From the NCBI RefSeq assembly GCF_024584805.1, contig NZ_CP075715.1, positions 2,406,001-2,470,000 on the forward strand: DNA of 64,000 bases, given 5' to 3'. Origin of the DNA: Streptomyces sp. FIT100. GTDB lineage: Bacteria > Actinomycetota > Actinomycetes > Streptomycetales > Streptomycetaceae. The notes beneath the pieces are model-generated. The model was not told where the DNA came from. It saw only the letters and a list, made by a program, of their open reading frames with translations, and did no database searches. Each line of letters begins with the position of its first letter. Within the stretch, counting starts at the first letter, position 1. Positions 26,049 to 34,773 of the stretch are shown here, piece by piece. A program made the position numbers and the translations under genes.

Positions 26049-28082
26049 ATGGGTTCGGATTCGAGGATCGTCGTGATCGGCGCCGGGATGGCGGGGGCGC
26101 GGCTGGCGCGCGGGCTCGCGCCGGTGTGCGAGGTCACGCTGCTCGGCGAGGAGCCGTACGCCCCGTACAACAGGGTGCTGCTCGCCGAGGTCCTGGCCGG
26201 GCGGTACGGGCCCGAGGTCATCGCCCTTCCGCCGCTGCCGGCCGGCCGGGGCGCGGTGCGGCGCGGGGTGCGGGCGGTGCGGATCGACCGGGCGGCGCGG
26301 ACGGTGCACTGCGCGGACGGTACGGCGGTGGGCTACGACCGGCTGGTCCTGGCGACGGGCTCGAACCCGGTGCTGCCCCCGCTGCGCGGGGTGAAGGTGG
26401 CGGGCGGGCGGCTCCCGGACGGGGTCCACCCCTTCCGCACCCTCGACGACTGCCTGGCGCTCGCGGCCACGGCGCGCGCCGGCACCCGTGCCGTCGTGAT
26501 CGGCGGCGGCCTGCTCGGCGTCTCGGCGGCCCGCGCACTGGCGGAGCGCGGCGCGGACGTGGTCCTGGTGCACCAGGGCGCCGCCCTGATGGACCGCCAC
26601 CTCGACCCGGCGGCGGGCGCGCTGGTCCGGCGCCACCTGGAGGATCTCGGCGTGGAGGTCCACACGGAGTGCCGCGCCCGGGGCCTGCGCCACGACGGCA
26701 CCACGGGCGCGGTCTCGGGCGTCGAACTCGCCGACGGCTTCGTCCTCGACGCGGACTGCGTGGTCCTCGCCTGCGGGGTGCGCCCCCGCACGGGCCTGGC
26801 GACGGCCGCGGGCCTTGAGGTCCACCAGGGCATCGTGGTCGACGACGAGCTGCGCACGTCGGACCCCCGCATCCACGCCATCGGCGACTGCGCGGAACAC
26901 GCGGGCACGGTCTACGGCGTGGCCACGGCAGCCCTGGAACAGGCGGACGCGCTGACGGCGATCCTGACGGCGCACTCGACGACTCACTCGATGGCAGGGC
27001 TCCCTCGGGAGCCCCTGCCGGAGGCCGCGGCCGGGCACCGGACGACGGCGGAGCCCACGACGACGGACTACGCCGCACCCGGCCGGCCCTCCGGCCACCG
27101 GACGACCGGCGGCGCGCGTTCCCCCTCCGCCGGACGACCCACGACGGCCTCTGGCACGGGCGGTTCGCCCGGCCGACCTTCCGAGCCCCGGACGGCGACG
27201 GACGGCACACGCTCCGCGCCGGTCCCGCCCCGCACGCCTCCCGGCGCCGCACCCGCCCGGCCCGTCCGGCGCCCGACGGCGGCCACACCCACCGCCCCCT
27301 CGGTACCGGACCACTCCGAAGTCCCCCTGCCCGCACGGAAGTCCGGGCCCCCGGCCGGGACCGGGACCGGCGAGGCGGCGCCCCTACCGGCACCCGGACA
27401 ACCGACCGTCCCCCCTCTGGCCTCCGGCACCCAGGCCGAACCCGAGCCCGGGACCCCGCCCGGGGCCGACACCGAGACCGGGACCGAGCCCGCGACCGGG
27501 ACCGCGGCCGGGACCCCGCCCGGGGCCGAGCCCGGGACCGCAGCCGAGACCGCGGCCGGGGCCGGTGAGGCGGCGCCCGTGGCCGGGACCCAGCCCAGGA
27601 CCCCGCCCGAGGCCGACGCTGAGGCCGGGACCGAGCCCGCGACCCAGCCCAAGGCCAAGCCCGAGACCGAACCCGAGACCGAACCCGGGACCGCAGCCGA
27701 GACCGCGGCCGGGGCCGGTGAGGCGGCGCCTGTGGCCGGGGCCGAGCCCGCGGCCGGGGTCGGGGTCGGGGTCGGGGGCCCGGCGGGTCCCCGGTACACC
27801 GGCACGCGTGCGCTCACCCGCCTCACACTCTCCGGCAGCGGCAGCTTCGACATCGCCGCGTTCGGGGAGCCCACCCCGCTACCCGGGGACGACGTCGTGC
27901 AGCTCGCCGACGCGACCCGGGGCGCGTACCGGAAGGTCGTCGTCCGTGGCGACCGGCTCGTGGGGGGTGTGCTCCTCGGGGATCTCGACGCCGTCGGCAC
28001 GCTCGCCCGCGCCTGGGAGGGCGACGAGCCGGTTCCCGCCGCCCCCCTGCTCCATCTGCTCACCACCAACGGAGGCTCGTGA
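26049..28082 (+). CDS. NirB-like FAD/NAD-dependent oxidoreductase with long repeat linker
   Basis: A 677-residue protein. Residues 1-~315 form a pyridine-nucleotide-disulfide reductase domain: VIGAGMAGARLARGL for FAD, VIGGGLLGVSAARAL for NAD, and IHAIGDCAEHAG. Residues ~320-590 are a Pro/Thr/Glu/Gly-rich linker encoded by imperfect repeats; the phrase PGTAAETAAGAGEAAPVAG occurs twice. The last ~85 residues (TRLTLSGSGSFDIAAFGEPT..., KVVVRGDRLVGGVLLGD) match the domain that follows the reductase part in NirB. It lacks siroheme and [4Fe-4S] parts. It ends 1 bp before nirB. It is probably an electron donor or a diverged NirB half. Confidence 0.85.
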   Translation: MGSDSRIVVIGAGMAGARLARGLAPVCEVTLLGEEPYAPYNRVLLAEVLAGRYGPEVIALPPLPAGRGAVRRGVRAVRIDRAARTVHCADGTAVGYDRLVLATGSNPVLPPLRGVKVAGGRLPDGVHPFRTLDDCLALAATARAGTRAVVIGGGLLGVSAARALAERGADVVLVHQGAALMDRHLDPAAGALVRRHLEDLGVEVHTECRARGLRHDGTTGAVSGVELADGFVLDADCVVLACGVRPRTGLATAAGLEVHQGIVVDDELRTSDPRIHAIGDCAEHAGTVYGVATAALEQADALTAILTAHSTTHSMAGLPREPLPEAAAGHRTTAEPTTTDYAAPGRPSGHRTTGGARSPSAGRPTTASGTGGSPGRPSEPRTATDGTRSAPVPPRTPPGAAPARPVRRPTAATPTAPSVPDHSEVPLPARKSGPPAGTGTGEAAPLPAPGQPTVPPLASGTQAEPEPGTPPGADTETGTEPATGTAAGTPPGAEPGTAAETAAGAGEAAPVAGTQPRTPPEADAEAGTEPATQPKAKPETEPETEPGTAAETAAGAGEAAPVAGAEPAAGVGVGVGGPAGPRYTGTRALTRLTLSGSGSFDIAAFGEPTPLPGDDVVQLADATRGAYRKVVVRGDRLVGGVLLGDLDAVGTLARAWEGDEPVPAAPLLHLLTTNGGS

Positions 28083-28083
28083 C

Positions 28084-30630
28084 ATGCCCACCCCCACGGA
28101 CACCCCGGCGATCACCCCCACGGTCACCCCCACGATCGTGCTCGTCGGCCACGGGATGGTCGGCCAGCGCTTCCTGGAGGCCCTCGCGGAGCGGGGTGTC
28201 ACCGGCCGCGCCCGGGTCGTCGTACTGAGCGAGGAGCCGCGCCCGGCGTACGACCGGGTGCAGCTCACCTCGTACTTCTCGGGCCGCACCCCCGACGAGC
28301 TCTCCCTCGTCGAGGACGGCTTCATGGCCCGGCACGGCATCGAGCTGCATCTCGACGACCCGGCCGAGCGCGTCGACCGCGCCGCCCGCACGGTCACCTC
28401 GCGCGCGGGGCGGACCTTCACGTACGACACGCTCGTGCTCGCCACCGGCTCGTACCCCTTCGTGCCACCGGTCCCGGGCCGGGACGCCGACGGCTGCTTC
28501 GTGTACCGCACGATCGAGGACCTCCTCGCGATCGAGGAGTACGCGAAGACCGCCCGCACCGGCGCCGTCGTCGGCGGGGGTCTGCTCGGTCTGGAGGCGG
28601 CGGGCGCCCTCAAGGGGCTCGGACTTGACACCCACATCGTGGAGTTCGCGCCACGGCTGATGCCGGTCCAGGTCGACGAGGGCGGCGGCGCGGCGCTGCT
28701 GCGCACGATCGAGTCCATGGGTCTGACCGTGCACACGGGCGTCGGCACCCAGGAGATCGTCACCACCGGCTCCGCCGTCACCGGGATGAACCTGTCCGAC
28801 GGCTCCACCCTCGCCACCGACCTGGTCGTCTTCTCGGCCGGCGTCCGCCCCCGGGACCGGCTCGCCCGCGACATGGGCCTCGCGGTGGGCGAACGCGGCG
28901 GCGTCGTCATCGACGAGCGGTGCCGCACGTCGGACCCGGACGTGTACGCGATCGGCGAGTGCGCGCTCGCGTCGGACGGCCGGGTGTACGGACTCGTCGC
29001 GCCCGGCTACGAGATGGCGAGGACCGTCGCGGACCTCCTCGCCGACGAGCACGCCGAAGCCTCCTTCACCGGAGCCGACCTGTCGACGAAGCTGAAACTG
29101 CTCGGCGTGGACGTGGCGTCCTTCGGCGACGCGCACGGCGCGGCCGACGGCTGCCTCGACGTCGTCTACTCCGACTCCCGCTCGGGTGTCTACAAGAAGC
29201 TGGTCGTCGGCCGGGACGGCACCCTCCTCGGCGGCGTCCTGGTCGGCGAGGCCGATGCGTACGGCATGCTCCGCCCGCTGACCGGCTCCGTCCCGCCCGT
29301 CCCGCCGGAGCAGCTGGTGCTGCCCGCCGGCGTCGGCGCGCCCGCCGCGCTCGGCCCCTCGGCGCTCCCCGGCGACGCCGTCATCTGCTCCTGCCACAAC
29401 GTCACCAAGGGCGAGATCTGCGAGCACACCTCCCTCCCCGAGGTGAAGAAGTGCACCAAGGCCGGTACGGGCTGCGGCAGTTGCGTCAAGCTGATCGGCC
29501 AGCTGCTGCCGCAGTCCGGGGACGCGGGCCTGTGCGGCTGCTTTCCGTACACGCGCAGTGAGCTGTACGAGATCGTCCGCACCCTGCGGCCGGCCTCGTA
29601 CGCGAAGCTGCTCGACTCGCACGGCCGCGAGGACGCGCGCGGCGGCGACGGCTGCGAGGTCTGCAAGCCGGCGGTCGCGTCGATCCTGGCCTCCCTCGGC
29701 GGCGGCTACATCCTGGACGGCGAGCAGGCGGCGCTCCAGGACACCAACGACCACTTCCTCGCCAACCTCCAGCGCAACGGCTCGTACTCGATCGTGCCGC
29801 GCATCCCGGGCGGCGAGATCACACCGGACAAGCTGATCGTGATCGGGGAGGTGGCCCGCGACTTCGGCCTCTACACGAAGATCACGGGCGGCCAGCGGAT
29901 CGACATGTTCGGAGCGCGCGTGGAGCAGCTCCCGGCGATCTGGACGCGGCTGGTCGACGCGGGTTTCGAGTCGGGGCACGCGTACGGCAAGGCGCTGCGC
30001 ACGGTCAAGTCGTGCGTGGGGCAGACCTGGTGCCGCTACGGGGTGCAGGACAGCGTCCGCATGGCGATCGACCTGGAGCTGCGCTACCGGGGTCTGCGGG
30101 CGCCGCACAAGCTGAAGTCGGCGGTATCGGGCTGTGCGCGCGAGTGCGCCGAGGCCCAGTCGAAGGACTTCGGCGTGATCGCGACGGCCGGCGGCTGGAA
30201 CCTGTACGTCGGCGGCAACGGCGGCGCCACACCGCGCCACGCGGACCTGCTCGCCCAGGACCTGTCGGACGCCGAACTGGTGCGGCTCATCGACCGGTTC
30301 CTCATGTTCTACATCCGCACCGCGGACCGGCTGGAGCGCACCTCGGTCTGGCTGGAGCGCCTGGAGGGCGGGCTCGACCATCTGCGGGACGTGGTCGTGC
30401 ACGACTCGCTCGGGCTGTGCGGCGAGCTGGAGGCGCTGATGGCCGGGCATGTGGCGGGCTACCGCGACGAGTGGGCCGCGACGCTGGACGATCCGGACCG
30501 GCTGCGCCGCTTCGTGTCGTTCGTCAACGCACCGGACGCGCCGGACCCGTCGGTGAAGTTCGTCCCCGAGCGGGACCAGATCAAGCCGGACCTGACCGTC
30601 CTGACCCTGGAAGGGACCCTCCCCCAATGA
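28084..30630 (+). CDS. nirB: Nitrite reductase [NAD(P)H] large subunit
   Basis: An 848-residue cytoplasmic enzyme that reduces nitrite to ammonium with six electrons from NAD(P)H. Order: FAD motif (VLVGHGMVGQRFLEAL), NAD motif (VVGGGLLGLEAAGAL), BFD-type [2Fe-2S] domain (CSCHNVTKGEICEH, KAGTGCGSCVKLI), ferredoxin-like nitrite/sulfite reductase half domains, then siroheme/[4Fe-4S] ligands (SCVGQTWCRYG and SGCARECAEAQ). Length is normal. It follows the NirB-like gene with a 1-bp gap and overlaps nirD (ATGA), so the three are one operon. The siroheme need links it to the chelatase at 8.0 kb. Confidence 0.97.
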   Translation: MPTPTDTPAITPTVTPTIVLVGHGMVGQRFLEALAERGVTGRARVVVLSEEPRPAYDRVQLTSYFSGRTPDELSLVEDGFMARHGIELHLDDPAERVDRAARTVTSRAGRTFTYDTLVLATGSYPFVPPVPGRDADGCFVYRTIEDLLAIEEYAKTARTGAVVGGGLLGLEAAGALKGLGLDTHIVEFAPRLMPVQVDEGGGAALLRTIESMGLTVHTGVGTQEIVTTGSAVTGMNLSDGSTLATDLVVFSAGVRPRDRLARDMGLAVGERGGVVIDERCRTSDPDVYAIGECALASDGRVYGLVAPGYEMARTVADLLADEHAEASFTGADLSTKLKLLGVDVASFGDAHGAADGCLDVVYSDSRSGVYKKLVVGRDGTLLGGVLVGEADAYGMLRPLTGSVPPVPPEQLVLPAGVGAPAALGPSALPGDAVICSCHNVTKGEICEHTSLPEVKKCTKAGTGCGSCVKLIGQLLPQSGDAGLCGCFPYTRSELYEIVRTLRPASYAKLLDSHGREDARGGDGCEVCKPAVASILASLGGGYILDGEQAALQDTNDHFLANLQRNGSYSIVPRIPGGEITPDKLIVIGEVARDFGLYTKITGGQRIDMFGARVEQLPAIWTRLVDAGFESGHAYGKALRTVKSCVGQTWCRYGVQDSVRMAIDLELRYRGLRAPHKLKSAVSGCARECAEAQSKDFGVIATAGGWNLYVGGNGGATPRHADLLAQDLSDAELVRLIDRFLMFYIRTADRLERTSVWLERLEGGLDHLRDVVVHDSLGLCGELEALMAGHVAGYRDEWAATLDDPDRLRRFVSFVNAPDAPDPSVKFVPERDQIKPDLTVLTLEGTLPQ

Positions 30631-30974
30631 CGATGCAGACGATCCAACTGGAGCTGGACGGCGCCTGGTTCACCGTCTGCGAGACCTCCCGGCTGACCCC
30701 GGGCCGCGGCATGGCGGCCCTGCTGCCCGACGGCCGCCAGGCCGCCGTCTTCCTGGACCGCGCGGGGCGGCCGTACGCGATCGACAACCGCGATCCGTTC
30801 ACCGGCGCCCAGGTCCTCTCCCGGGGCCTGCTCGGCTCCGCCGACGGCCGGGCGTTCGTCGCGTCGCCGCTGCTGAAGCAGCGGTTCGACCTGGAGACGG
30901 GCCGGTGCCTGGACGACGCGTCGGTGGCGGTGGGCGTGTACGCGGTCCGCCGCACGGTGCCGGTCCCCGCGTAA
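30627..30974 (+). CDS. nirD: Nitrite reductase small subunit
   Basis: A 115-residue Rieske-fold protein (WFTVCETSRLTPGRGMAALL, AIDNRDPFTGAQVLSRGLL, LKQRFDLETGRCLDD). The Cys/His ligands of a true Rieske cluster are missing, which is usual for NirD. It supports NirB; its exact role is unclear. The ATG overlaps the nirB stop, showing translational coupling. A longer upstream frame is a shadow of nirB. Confidence 0.93.
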   Translation: MTMQTIQLELDGAWFTVCETSRLTPGRGMAALLPDGRQAAVFLDRAGRPYAIDNRDPFTGAQVLSRGLLGSADGRAFVASPLLKQRFDLETGRCLDDASVAVGVYAVRRTVPVPA

Positions 30975-31017
30975 ATCCCGCGCGGCGGGGCCGCGGCCGC
31001 CGGTAGCGTCGGCGGGC

Positions 31018-31545
31018 ATGACGCCTCCCTCCCGCACACGCCCTCCGTTCGTGTCCGACGAGCGGACGCAGCTCGTCGGCTGGTTCGACATGCAGCGTGC
31101 GATCGTCCACTACAAGTGCGAAGGGCTGTCCGATGCGGACGCGCACCGGTCCGTGCTGCCGGGGTCGCCGCTGATGACGATGGCGGGGATCGTCTCCCAT
31201 CTGCGCTGGACCGAGCAGTGCTGGTTCGAGGTGCTCTTCCTCGGCAGGCCCGCGGACGGCCCGCAGTTCGCCGGCCGGCGGGGCGACGGGCCGGAGGACC
31301 TCGACATGATGGTCGAGGGCGTTCCGCTCGCGCGGCTGCTGGAGGAGTACGAGCGGCAGTGCGCGGTGTCGGACGAGATCATCGCGGCGCACTCGCTGGA
31401 CGAGGCGGGCCGGCATCCGGACTTCACGTCGGCCGCGGCCTCGCTGCGCTGGATGGTGCTCCACATGGTCGAGGAGACCGCCCGTCACGCGGGGCACATG
31501 GACACGATCCGCGAACTGCTCGACGGCGAGAAGGGCTACTACTGA
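31018..31545 (+). CDS. DinB/DUF664 family protein
   Basis: A 175-residue four-helix-bundle protein. The His residues of the likely metal site are seen in AGIVSHLRWTEQCWF and HMVEETARHAGHMDTIRELLDG. The family includes mycothiol-dependent transferases, and mycothiol is the actinobacterial thiol, but most members lack an assigned reaction. ATG start 43 bp after nirD; co-transcription is possible. Confidence 0.85.
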   Translation: MTPPSRTRPPFVSDERTQLVGWFDMQRAIVHYKCEGLSDADAHRSVLPGSPLMTMAGIVSHLRWTEQCWFEVLFLGRPADGPQFAGRRGDGPEDLDMMVEGVPLARLLEEYERQCAVSDEIIAAHSLDEAGRHPDFTSAAASLRWMVLHMVEETARHAGHMDTIRELLDGEKGYY

Positions 31546-31598
31546 CCGGCGGCCGGCCGTCCGGCCGCCGGAGCCGACCCTGACCGCACGCCCGACGG

Positions 31599-31632
31599 TA
31601 CGCAGGCGTACGGTCGGGCGTACGCCTGCGTA
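31599..31632. terminator. Perfect 12-bp inverted repeat with 10-base loop
   Basis: TACGCAGGCGTA and TACGCCTGCGTA are exact reverse complements; GCCCGAC and GTCGGGC nest around and inside. A third partial copy follows (ACGCCTGCGTACG). Its position 54 bp after the DinB gene suits a terminator. Confidence 0.5.
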
Positions 31633-31726
31633 ACGCCTGCGTACGCCGACGTGCCCGGCCGCCGACGAGCACCCGTGGCGTGTGACCCCGTGGCCCCGTG
31701 ACCCGTGAGTACCGGAGGAGCACCGC

Positions 31727-32674
31727 ATGGCGACGACGTCCCCGAAGAGGACCGGCTGGACCACGCGCGACATCCCCGACCAGAGCGGACGCACCGCCGT
31801 GGTCACCGGGGCGAACAGCGGGATCGGCCTCGTCACCGCCCGCGAGCTGGCCCGCCGCGGCGCGCGCGTCGTCCTCGCCTGCCGCAGCGAGGCCCGCGGC
31901 AAGGAGGCCGAGGAGCTCGTCCGGCAGCAGGTCCCCGGCGCGGACGCGGAGTTCCGGCCGCTGGACCTCGCCGACCTCGCCTCCGTGCGGCGGTTCGCGG
32001 AGTCGTACGAATCCGCGACGCTGGACCTGCTCATCAACAACGCCGGTGTGATGGCGCTGCCGTACGGGAAGACCGCCGACGGCTTCGAGACCCAGTTCGG
32101 GGTCAACCACCTGGGGCACTTCGCCCTCACCGGACTGCTGCTGGCGAAGCTCCTGAACACGCCCGGCGCGCGTGTCGTGACCGTGTCCAGCGGGATGCAC
32201 GCGATCGCCGACATCGACATGGGCGACCTCAACAGCGAGCGCCGCTACCGCCGTTGGGTGGCCTACGGGCGCTCCAAGACGGCGAACCTGCTGTTCGTGC
32301 ACGAGCTGGCGCGGCGCCTGGGGGCCGCGGGCTCGGACGTCGTCTCGGCCGCCGCGCACCCCGGGTACGCGGCGACCAACCTCCAGGGCGCGAGTGCGCG
32401 GATGGAGGGCCGCCGCACGGCCGAGCGGCTCGCCGAGCTCGGCAACCGGCTCATCGCCCAGCCGGCCGAGACGGGTGCGCTGCCGACGCTGTACGCGGCG
32501 ACCGCGCCGGACGTACGGCCCGACTCGTTCACCGGGCCGAGGATCCAGGGCCTGCGGGGCGCGCCCGCCCCCTCCTGGCGGGCCGGGCGGACGCGGGACG
32601 ACGCGACCGCCGAGCGGCTGTGGACGGCGTCCGAGCAGCTCACCGGGGTGGTGTACGAAGCGCTCCGGCGGTGA
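31727..32674 (+). CDS. Short-chain dehydrogenase/reductase, retinol-dehydrogenase-like
   Basis: A 315-residue NAD(P)-dependent oxidoreductase. The cofactor motif is VVTGANSGIGLVTAREL. NNAGVMALP is the NNAG motif, the catalytic Ser is in VVTVSSGMHAI and the Tyr/Lys pair in AYGRSKTAN. The extended C-terminus is that of the light-dependent protochlorophyllide reductase/retinol dehydrogenase-like branch. Substrate unknown. CGGAGGAG precedes the ATG by a few bases. Confidence 0.92.
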   Translation: MATTSPKRTGWTTRDIPDQSGRTAVVTGANSGIGLVTARELARRGARVVLACRSEARGKEAEELVRQQVPGADAEFRPLDLADLASVRRFAESYESATLDLLINNAGVMALPYGKTADGFETQFGVNHLGHFALTGLLLAKLLNTPGARVVTVSSGMHAIADIDMGDLNSERRYRRWVAYGRSKTANLLFVHELARRLGAAGSDVVSAAAHPGYAATNLQGASARMEGRRTAERLAELGNRLIAQPAETGALPTLYAATAPDVRPDSFTGPRIQGLRGAPAPSWRAGRTRDDATAERLWTASEQLTGVVYEALRR

Positions 32675-32693
32675 CCCGCCCGGCCGCGTGGCC

Positions 32694-33101
32694 CTACTGG
32701 GCCTCGATGACCTTCGGGTCCATCCAGACGATCTCCCAGGTGTGGCCGTCGGGGTCCTGGAAGGACCGGCCGTACATGAAGCCGTGGTCCTGGGTCTCCA
32801 GCGCCGGCGACCCGCCGGCCGCGAGCGCCGCGTCGACCAGCTCGTCGACCTTCTCGCGGCTCTCGGCGCTGAGGCCGAGGAGCACCTCGTTGGCCGTGAC
32901 CGGGTCGGCGATGTCTCTCTTCGTGAACTCCTTGAAGCGGGGCTCGGTGAGGAGCATCGCGACGATGGTGTCGCTGATGACCAGAGAGGCGGTGCGGTCG
33001 TCGCTGAACTGTTCGTTGAAGGAGTAGCCGAGGGTCTTCCAGAACGCCTTGGTGGTGTCGAGGTCCTTCACCGGCAGGTTCACAAAGATCATCTGGGACA
33101 T
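32694..33101 (-). CDS. VOC family (glyoxalase/bleomycin-resistance fold) protein
   Basis: A 135-residue single VOC-fold protein (IFVNLPVKDLDTTKAFWKTLG, FMYGRSFQDPDGHTWEIVWMD). The C-terminal Glu in HTWEIVW fits a metal ligand. Members include dioxygenases, glyoxalases and antibiotic-binding proteins; this resembles the widespread extradiol-like lactoylglutathione lyase relatives. The ATG at 33101 is used because MSQMIFVNL is the conserved beginning; upstream residues look random. It is convergent with the SDR gene. Confidence 0.88.
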   Translation of the reverse strand: MSQMIFVNLPVKDLDTTKAFWKTLGYSFNEQFSDDRTASLVISDTIVAMLLTEPRFKEFTKRDIADPVTANEVLLGLSAESREKVDELVDAALAAGGSPALETQDHGFMYGRSFQDPDGHTWEIVWMDPKVIEAQ

Positions 33102-33189
33102 CGCGGTTCTCTTCTCTCGTGTCGTCGGGTGCCGTGGTGCCGGCTTCATGGGGTAGACGATGGCACCGCGCCGAACTCATCGCCCGCCC

Positions 33190-33485
33190 GGCAGCTTTTT
33201 CCCGCTGCTCTCGGACCGGCTTCCCGCCGCCACCGGACCGGCTTCCGGCTGCTCTCGGACCGGCTTCCCGCCGCCACCGGACCGGCTTCCGGCTGCTCTC
33301 GGACCGGCCTCCCGCCGCCACCGGACCGGCTTCCGGCTGCTCTCGGACCGGCCTCCCGCCGCCACCGGACCGGCTTCCGGCTGCTCTCGGACCGGCCTCC
33401 CGCCGCCACCGGACCGGCTTCCGGCTGCTCTCGGACCGGCCTCCGGCTGATCTTCGCCCCTGCTTCCGGCTGCTCTCGGTCCGGC
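33190..33485. repeat. 44-bp tandem repeat array between divergent genes
   Basis: Units start at CTCTCGG at 33208, 33252, 33296, 33340, 33384 and 33428, each 44 bp apart. The unit holds CTCTCGGACCGGCTTCCCGC, CGCCACCGGACC and GGCTTCCGGCTG. A T-to-C change (GGCTTCC to GGCCTCC) marks the later copies. It lies between the VOC gene and the PhoX-like gene, so it fills both upstream regions. 44 is not a multiple of 3. Confidence 0.93.
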
Positions 33486-33612
33486 GGATGTCTCCGCTTC
33501 ACCGCCTGTTGATGCCATGTCAATTCCGTACTTCTAGGGTCCGTTGGCGCGCGACCCCGTCCGCCGCCCGGCGCCGCGGGGCAGTCACGACCACCCCCTG
33601 GAGTGAGTGACA

Positions 33613-34773
33613 GTGGAACGACGCAGCTTCCTGCGCGGAGCCGTCATCGGTACGTCCGCCGCCGCGTTCGGCGGCACGCTGTGGCAGGGCGCCGCCACCG
33701 CGGCGCCCGCCCAGCCCGGCACCGGTCCCTACGGGGCGCTCGCCGCCGCCGATGCGAACGGCATCCTGCTGCCCGCCGGGTTCACCAGCCGGGTGATCGC
33801 CCGGTCCGGGCAGGCGGTGCCCGGCACCTCGTACACCTGGCACAGCGCGCCCGACGGCGGCGCCTGTTTCACCGACGGCAGCGGCTGGATCTACGTCTCC
33901 AACTCGGAGATCAACCCGTCCGGCGGCGCGAGCGCGGTCAAGTTCTCCTCGACGGGCGCGGTCACCGGCGCGTACCGGATCCTCTCGGGCACCCGCACCA
34001 ACTGCGCGGGCGGCAAGACCCCGTGGAACACCTGGCTCTCCTGCGAGGAGGTCAGCCTCGGCTACGTCTACGAGACCGACCCGTGGGGCGTGAACGCGGC
34101 GGTCCGCCGGGACGCCATGGGCCGCTTCAAGCACGAGGCCGCGGCCGCCGACCCGGTGCGCAAGGTCGTCTACCTCACCGAGGACGAGACCAACGGCTGC
34201 CTCTACCGCTTCATCCCCACCACCTGGGGCAACCTGTCCGCCGGCACCCTCCAGGTGCTGGTCGCCGGGACCGCCACCTCCGGCTCCTTCAGCTGGGCGA
34301 ACGTCCCCGACCCGGACGGCTCGCCGACCGTGACCCGCAGCCAGGTGTCCGGGGCGAAGACCTTCAACGGCGGCGAGGGCTGCCACTACGCCAACGACAC
34401 GGTCTGGTTCACCACCAAGGGCGACAACCGCCTCTGGCAGCTCAACCTGGCGTCGAGCACGTACGAGCTGGCGTACGACGACTCGCTGGTGACCGGCGGC
34501 TCGGCCCCGCTCACCGGCGTCGACAACGTCACCGGCTCCTCCTCCGGCGACCTGTTCGTCGCCGAGGACGGCGGCAACATGGAGATCTGCGTCATCACCC
34601 CGGACGACGTCATCGCGCCGTTCCTGCGGATCAGCGGCCAGTCCGGGTCCGAGATCACCGGACCGGCCTTCTCGCCGGACGGGAAGCGGCTGTACTTCTC
34701 CAGCCAGCGCGGCACGAGCGGCGGTTCGTCCGGCGGCATCACCTACGAGGTGACGGGACCGTTCCGCGCATAA
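33613..34773 (+). CDS. PhoX-like Tat-exported protein (DUF839)
   Basis: A 386-residue secreted protein of the DUF839/PhoX beta-propeller family. The Tat signal is VERRSFLRGAVIGTSAAAFG with the twin arginine. Propeller repeats follow (WLSCEEVSLGYVYETDPWG, VYLTEDETNGCLYRFIP, DLFVAEDGGNMEICVITP). PhoX enzymes are Ca/Fe phosphatases; this short form is usually listed only as DUF839, and phosphatase activity is not shown. GGAG lies 9 bases before the GTG at 33613; a GTG two codons earlier is too close to it. The 3' end overlaps the next gene by 35 bp. Confidence 0.85.
   Translation: MERRSFLRGAVIGTSAAAFGGTLWQGAATAAPAQPGTGPYGALAAADANGILLPAGFTSRVIARSGQAVPGTSYTWHSAPDGGACFTDGSGWIYVSNSEINPSGGASAVKFSSTGAVTGAYRILSGTRTNCAGGKTPWNTWLSCEEVSLGYVYETDPWGVNAAVRRDAMGRFKHEAAAADPVRKVVYLTEDETNGCLYRFIPTTWGNLSAGTLQVLVAGTATSGSFSWANVPDPDGSPTVTRSQVSGAKTFNGGEGCHYANDTVWFTTKGDNRLWQLNLASSTYELAYDDSLVTGGSAPLTGVDNVTGSSSGDLFVAEDGGNMEICVITPDDVIAPFLRISGQSGSEITGPAFSPDGKRLYFSSQRGTSGGSSGGITYEVTGPFRA

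Noticed and set aside
30012..30974. 320-residue form of NirD
   Set aside because: The first 205 codons lie inside nirB in another frame; the ATGA overlap gives the normal 115-residue NirD.
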